Positions 59,194 to 64,000 of a DNA stretch of 64,000 nucleotides are shown piece after piece. The notes below the pieces were generated by a model, which saw only the letters and a program-made list of their open reading frames with translations, was not told the origin of the DNA and searched no databases. The stretch covers positions 22,796,501 through 22,860,500 of the forward strand of contig NC_058196.1 of assembly GCF_907165205.1 (NCBI RefSeq). Reading direction: 5' to 3'. The stretch's first letter is position 1. Each line of letters opens with the position of its first letter. Both the position numbers and the translations under genes were made by a program. Origin of the DNA: Coccinella septempunctata (lineage: Eukaryota > Arthropoda > Insecta > Coleoptera > Coccinellidae).

Positions 59194-60249
59194 CAGGGTG
59201 TTCCTAAATTGAACATACAAACGAAAAGGGGAGATTCCTTAAGTGAGTTTAAGAAAAAAAAGTCCCATAAACATGGGGTCGCAAACGTTTCGTTTTCGAG
59301 ACACAGAGTGTTGAAGTTTGAATTTTTTTCAAGTTTTTTTCTCATAGTATCTACACTTCACAAGATATTCAACTGAAATTTGGCATAGATATTACATTTT
59401 AGAGTTCTCACCACGTGACATGGTTATTTCGATGGAAGATCTACAGGGTGATATTTTTTCTGGAACACTGCCACCTGTTCTTCTGCAGAACTTTTTTTTG
59501 GTGAGCAACTGTTAATTTGAAAAAATGTGTTATAAAAAGAAGCTTTGTTCTTATACTAAACTTTTCGGTTTCTTGTAGTTTTGTCGTATCTACCAACGAT
59601 TTCGAGAAAAAAAATTTTGAACGATTCTCTCGAAATTCTCTATGATAGGAAGGCCAGTTTGTAATCTGTAGGGAATGAATTCAGTGCCAGTGACACATCA
59701 AATTATTGAACGTTTGTTTTTTTAAAAAGTGAAGGTGGGTGCATTTGTGGCTATTTATTTTTTTGAATGTAGTTAAACTACTATTTTCATTACGATTTTT
59801 ATGACTGTCACAACAATATTTGATCAGAAATTAGAACCACTACACATTTCAATATCAAAACATGCCGAATTTCACGAATTCCGAAATGACTGATATGCAT
59901 TTCATGTCAAGAAAAGCTAGGAGTCTTTACATGGAACGCTATCCCAATAGAGTTCTGCAGAAGAACAGGTGGCAGTGTTCCAGAAAAAATATCACCCTGT
60001 AGATCTTCTATCCAAATTGCCATGTTACGTGGTGGGAACTCTAAAATGTAATATCTATGCCAAATTTCAGTTGAATATCTTGTGAAGTGTAGATACTATG
60101 AGAAAAAAACTTGAAAAAAATTCAAATTTCAACGCTCTGTATCTCGAAAACGGAACGTTTGCGACCCCATGTTTATGGGACTTTATTTTCTTAAACTCAC
60201 TTAAGGAATCTCCCCTTTTCGTTTGTACGTTCAATTTAGGAACACCCTG
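59194..60249. mobile_element. Foldback element with about 300-bp inverted ends, TA-flanked
   Basis: It starts CAGGGTGTTCCTAAATTGAA and ends with the inverse ..TTCAATTTAGGAACACCCTG, with TA outside both ends. The arms 59194-59490 and about 59946-60249 can be aligned throughout (AGGGGAGATTCCTTAAGTGA, CATGGGGTCGCAAACG, CTGTTCTTCTGCAGAAC). The 450-bp centre shows no coding content. Confidence 0.88.
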
Positions 60250-62896
60250 TATAGGGGGAATTGTCTAGGGGAGCCTGTCAGAATAGTAGAAAAAAACGAT
60301 CGTTGTACATACTCCAGCGTGTTAGATTAAGATATATGTGGTTAATTACATGTTGAAAAGTATATATTTTCTTAACCTGACCATTTAAGCGTGACGAAAA
60401 TGTGTGGGAGGGAGCCAAATTTGCAGAAAAAACGTCACGTGTTAATTCTGGCTTTTTTTTTCTTATTTTGAAGCTAATGATTCAAGAATGAAGGGAAAAA
60501 TATAATTGGACAGTTTCAGCAAGCCGAAACAATAGAAATTGGCCGTAAGGGTCACAAATCAAGTTTTTTTGAATTGTCTGTTTTCCCGAGCTTCAAATTG
60601 TTTTCGCATTCATCATAAAAGTTGTAGAGTATAACATTTTCTAACAATTTTGTCCGAAGCAATTTTTTCTAAGTTTGAACTGGGTATCTACATTGACCTT
60701 GGCCTTTCGCATGTGTGGCTAAGCTCCTCGCCCTTATCGCCTTCGAAAACGGTTAAGAGTATGTAAAACTGGTTCAGACAAAAGTTGCATAGAATTTTAT
60801 TAGCTACAACATTTATAATGAATGTAGAAAGGATTGGAGGTACAGGAAGAGAGATATTTACAAAAAATGCCTTGTTATCTTCTTCAAACTGCCAGATTAA
60901 GAAACCCCCTCATTAGTGTCAGATTAATGGGTCACCATGTCTGCAACACCGAGATTAACCATCTGCATGAAAATCTGACTGCTTCGAGTATGTACAAGTA
61001 ACGGTTTTTTTTTCCATTTTCAAAGGACCGCTGTGACTTTGCGTCACGTCCGAATTGTCAGTCCCTTGAAAAGTAGCTTCCTTTGAGTCCAATTAACATA
61101 TCCTCTAAAACTCTGACCCGCTCGAGAACTCTTTTTTTTTCACCACTCTTCCGTACGGCCAGCCCCACCACGCAAACTGTCAGATTAACGTGAATTTATA
61201 ATCAGAGACACGTAGGGCATATACAGTATCTCAATCTGATACGCTCGAGTATGAACACTTCTTTTACGATTTTTTTTACATTTTTGAGAACCTGCAGATG
61301 CTTTTCCCTCTGCTGAAAGTGCATACATCATATAACCTTTTATTTTTTCTACCAACTAATCTTCAAAATCCACTAGGTCTCCATGACGCTAGAGTAAATC
61401 CCGATTCAGCATCGTCGGCGCCCCAACTATTACAATCTTTCAAAACACAGCGTGCTTAAGAGGAGTTCATACCAAGAGAATTCCTCGCCATTCGTATTAG
61501 CCGTAAGAAAGGAAAAACCACCAGACTGTGGGCTGTTTCCAGAACACTTGAACGATCAGTAGAAGTTGCGAATATTACAACAGCTGCATATTATGCAGCT
61601 TTCGTTTTTTCTCATAGAGCCAGTTGATATTAAATCAATCAATTAGTCTTTGGTCATTTGGAGCACGTAAATGAAAACGTTCATCTTCCCAAAGCTTAAT
61701 GAGATGGATACATTTATGGCTTTATCCATAACAAAAACTCATCTGCCAGTTCCCCACACGTCATAAATAAAGTCATATGATTTACCACCAATTACCCGAT
61801 CGTTTCTCGGCAATCCGATTTAAGCATCAACCCACAGGATTACGACCGATCAAAAACGATCCGAAGAAACGATGATGGATGGACATCCTTCCGAAACCGG
61901 ATACCAGGTACGCAGAAAACCCTCGAAAAAATGCAACTACCGGATGTTCTTGCAGTCGGGACCAGACACAATCTAGACTTCCAAGAAGCGCAGGTGTCTG
62001 GCAGACCAAAGACGGACGCAGCAGTCTTCTTTTGCATAACAAATCGCCGAGACTTTTCTGTGTCCTGAGCGAAACGGAAAGTGGATTCCAGCTTCTTAGA
62101 AAGCATCTTCGAGGAGATGGACGACAGGAGTACCGAGAAGGGCCGAGATGTTTCTGTTGGTATTGTTATGATGCGAACGACTCTGTTATGGCATTTATGG
62201 CAGATTGGAGATGGTGAGGCAGTAGATTGAAGGATGAGGTTGCAGTTTGTTTGTTGTTCCAGATGCTGAAGGATTTTTGCTTTTTTCTTATGTCTGGAGA
62301 GTTGGAGATGTCTTCTTTTGAGAGTTGCCGGATAGTCATTAAGGAACTTTTCAATCTGCCCATTAACTTTTTGCATTTTTTCAATTAATGAATTCTACAA
62401 CAATTATTGGTTCTTGAACTTTGGCGACTGCTCAGATATGATTGAGCTGTTGATGGAAAAGGCTTTTTACAGCCTGTATCAGTTGAATGAAGTGAAAATA
62501 TCCAAATGTGGAGCCTCTAAATAGATAAATATGATCAAACCCGACATGATATGACCACAGAACAAATTTAATTAGTAACGTTCTTGCATGTTTACGAAAA
62601 TTATTATGAAAATGTGCAGAAAGCCGTCGTCGATTCCTGGCACGGGTCTGGAGCGTGGTAATGGATCCAGATATTTTAGCTATTTGGGTTATCGAAAACA
62701 CATCGCGAATGCCGTTGGTATGTGCCAATTGGAAAAGGGATTGGGGCAATTTGTATCCGGATGACTTGAAGGGGGCAATTTCTCACTTTCGTTATTTATG
62801 AACGTGGTTTTCTTCCATCGGCGATTGCATTCGAAGAGGAACAGAAAATGGAGTTGAAATTCTCTTTGGTTTTTGAAAAAAAACATCCAAACTCAC
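60250..62896. other. Intron sequence with a dispersed TACTCGAG..CAGATTAA motif, then CpG-richer single-copy DNA
   Basis: Motif copies lie at 60310-60330 (plus) and at 60972-60990 and 61233-61251 (minus), with shorter CAGATTAA words near 60892, 60920 and 61183. From about 61830 to 62240 the sequence is CpG-richer. It carries a 178-codon minus-strand frame (61840-62376) and a 112-codon plus-strand frame that overlap, neither with a recognised domain. No exon signal was accepted. Confidence 0.4.
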
Positions 62897-63058
62897 CTGG
62901 TAAGATGTCCGCGTTGGAATTGAACAGAACGCAAAGTCCAGTTTCGTAGTTGACAGATTGACAGCTGTCATTTCCTTGACAAGTTTCGAGACAATCTGTC
63001 AGCATAAGGGTGCCGGGTATGGAATCTAGGACGTTGGCTGGTGCAGAGAATACGTTTC
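62897..63058 (-). CDS. PAN/ZP-family extracellular protein, internal exon (first PAN module)
   Basis: A 162-bp exon with acceptor ..TTTCAG|GA and donor CCAG|GTGAGT. It begins with two bases that complete the split glycine codon and ends with one base of the next glycine codon, so both flanking introns are phase 1. It encodes about 53 residues with the PAN cysteine pattern: TLMLTDCLETCQ, then NDSCQSVNYETGLCVLF, ending ADILPG. This is the helix plus hairpin part of a PAN/Apple domain, in which the paired cysteines form disulfides in the secreted protein. It joins in frame to 63939-64000 upstream and to 34477-34678 downstream across a 28-kb intron. Splice sites, phase and domain continuity all agree, so this is a real exon, although the full gene is not visible. 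Confidence 0.88.
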
Positions 63059-63938
63059 CTGAAAGGATGAATAGAAGGATTTATAGAATATATTGACATT
63101 AGCATTGCTATTGATTAATACTATAATTTTCAAATCACTTTCATAGTTTAGGCTAAGACTGTGTTCATTTGACAACAGTTGATAATAACAAGTTGACAAT
63201 GCATACTTTCTTCAATTGTTTTTACCGTTCCATTTCTAACAGTAGCAGTAGTGCAATACCTACAATGATTTTTCTTATAATTGAAGAACTTTCAACACTT
63301 TTAACAGTTGCAGTAGTGCCATATCTAAATTGATTTTTCTTCGAATTGAAGAAACATGAGAATTACGCAATTCCTTTGAAGATTATTACCTATTGAAAAA
63401 ATTTCCATTCTTCAGTCAATTCCAAATTATACTGGGTGTTTTACAAATCATTAATCATTCTGTATGTCGTATTCGAACTATTGTTTATTATATATTTCAT
63501 TTTGACTTAGGTCGGTTTAATCTCCATGTATACTGTTGACGTTTAAGTTTCCTAGTGTTTGAAATATATTTTACCCTTCCATGAATACGATTTTGACATT
63601 TTGTTATTGTTGCAGGTATGTTGATGATATTTCTTATCGAGATCATTATAACTCTCAAAAACGAGTGACTGAAAACAGGTATGTTGAGAAACTTACATAT
63701 TCGTTTTGAAAGGAAGAGAAAATAACGTTTTCGAACGCTAACTTTTTAGTCAAAACAACAACTTGATGAATGTGGTGTACATTTATTTTTTATTTTTGAA
63801 AATTTAATGAGAACGCCAAAAATTTTCATATTTATATGAAAGGAAGATGAAAACTACAATAATTTCTCGATAAAAAGTATGAATCCTGCTTGAAAATTCT
63901 AGCTAATCTAGTGAATTGTCGCTATAATATTCACCCAC
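63059..63938 (-). other. Intron of the PAN/ZP-family gene (880 bp)
   Basis: Phase-1 intron between two PAN exons. The donor is GTGGGT at 63933-63938, and the acceptor is a pyrimidine-rich tract ending ..CCTTTCAG, with the AG complementary to 63059-63060. The sequence is AT-rich. No repeat copy shared with the rest of the window and no coding segment was recognised in it. By insect standards it is an ordinary-sized intron, in contrast to the next two. Confidence 0.75.
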
Positions 63939-64000
63939 CTGTGATCAATTCGAACCCTATCATCTCCGGATCACAATCGTCCAGAGCACTAGCCATTCCG
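63939..64000 (-). CDS. PAN/ZP-family extracellular protein, 3' part of an exon (upstream outside window)
   Basis: Partial coding exon read on the minus strand. One leading base is followed by 20 codons ending ..GFELITG, with the last glycine codon split 1/2 by a donor, CACAG|GTGGGT, at 63938/63939. The segment contains a DDC and the stretch GFELITG. The phase and protein flow run directly into the exon at 62897-63058, whose 3' splice site is also present. In insects this stretch belongs to secreted proteins with several PAN/Apple modules followed by a zona pellucida domain and a membrane anchor, which shape the apical extracellular matrix and cuticle. The symbol is left empty because the visible part cannot tell nyobe, neyo, morpheyus, trynity and relatives apart. 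The exon start lies beyond base 64000. Exon call confident; exact orthology open. Confidence 0.8.

Larger units (their letters stand above)
34679..62896 (-). other. 28.2-kb transposon-rich intron of the PAN/ZP-family gene
   Basis: This intron is bounded by GTGAGT at 62891-62896 and by a pyrimidine-rich acceptor ..TTTCATGTTGCAG at 34679-34691. Both ends are phase 1, and the joined reading runs ..DILPG into ALTRSQFPVF without a break, which argues that no exon is missing between them. It contains a dead mariner, two RTE-like fragments, several R1/Jockey remnants and at least eight MITE copies, separated by CpG-richer single-copy islands. All of these are listed separately. Confidence 0.75.

Noticed and set aside
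61840..62376. 178-codon minus-strand frame between two PAN exons
   Set aside because: No PAN or ZP cysteine pattern. The flanking exons already join in phase and in protein sequence without it, and a long frame also exists on the opposite strand.
1..64000. tRNA, rRNA, CRISPR or bacterial operon features
   Set aside because: No tRNA-like A and B boxes with a cloverleaf, no rRNA similarity, no regularly spaced direct repeats with unique spacers, and no long uninterrupted bacterial-type genes.

Overview
The window looks like about 64 kb of an AT-rich insect genome. The evidence is GT-AG introns, mariner, Jockey/R1/CR1-type and RTE-like transposon remains, many TA-flanked MITEs, and exons of an insect PAN-domain protein. 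The order cannot be fixed from sequence alone; a beetle is plausible but unproven. No complete gene, tRNA, rRNA, CRISPR array or bacterial-type feature was found.

Host gene: one protein-coding gene runs on the minus strand through the whole window. Three exons can be placed by splice sites, phase and protein continuity: 63939-64000 (partial), 62897-63058 and 34477-34678. Together they encode part of two PAN/Apple modules of the kind found in extracellular PAN plus zona pellucida (ZP) domain proteins of the insect apical matrix (the nyobe/neyo/morpheyus/trynity group in Drosophila). The introns are 880 bp, 28.2 kb and at least 34.4 kb. The rest of the protein, including any ZP domain, would lie outside the window to the left.

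Introns: almost everything else is intronic. Islands of single-copy, more CpG-rich sequence (for example 3.9-4.5, 11.8-12.3, 23.1-23.8, 39.3-39.8, 41.7-42.2, 44.5-45.0, 51.0-51.6, 53.0-53.5 and 55.0-56.5 kb) alternate with AT-rich mobile DNA. The mobile DNA includes: two dead mariners (12.6-13.8 and 51.8-52.9 kb); four 5'-truncated copies of one RTE-like retrotransposon; several R1/Jockey/CR1-group RT or RNase H remnants; a 1.2-kb TA-inserting element present three times, two of them as a giant inverted repeat at 0.07-3.77 kb; and at least five MITE families that all begin CAGGG or CAGGC next to TA. There is also a 215-bp satellite (9.9-11.3 kb) and three degenerate arrays in which a short motif stays conserved while the flanks decay: CGCTGTAATT at 6.9-8.6 kb, TTTACGCCC at 40.0-41.7 kb with more at 51.2 kb, and a TACTCGAG..CAGATTAA motif at 59.1-61.3 kb.

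Two short hammerhead-ribozyme-like motifs (57646-57696 plus; about 4795-4831 minus) resemble those carried by Penelope-like retroelements. Since the locus is presumably transcribed from the minus strand, the long inverted repeats and ribozyme-like motifs would be part of a pre-mRNA. All family assignments come from reading the sequence; no database search was run.
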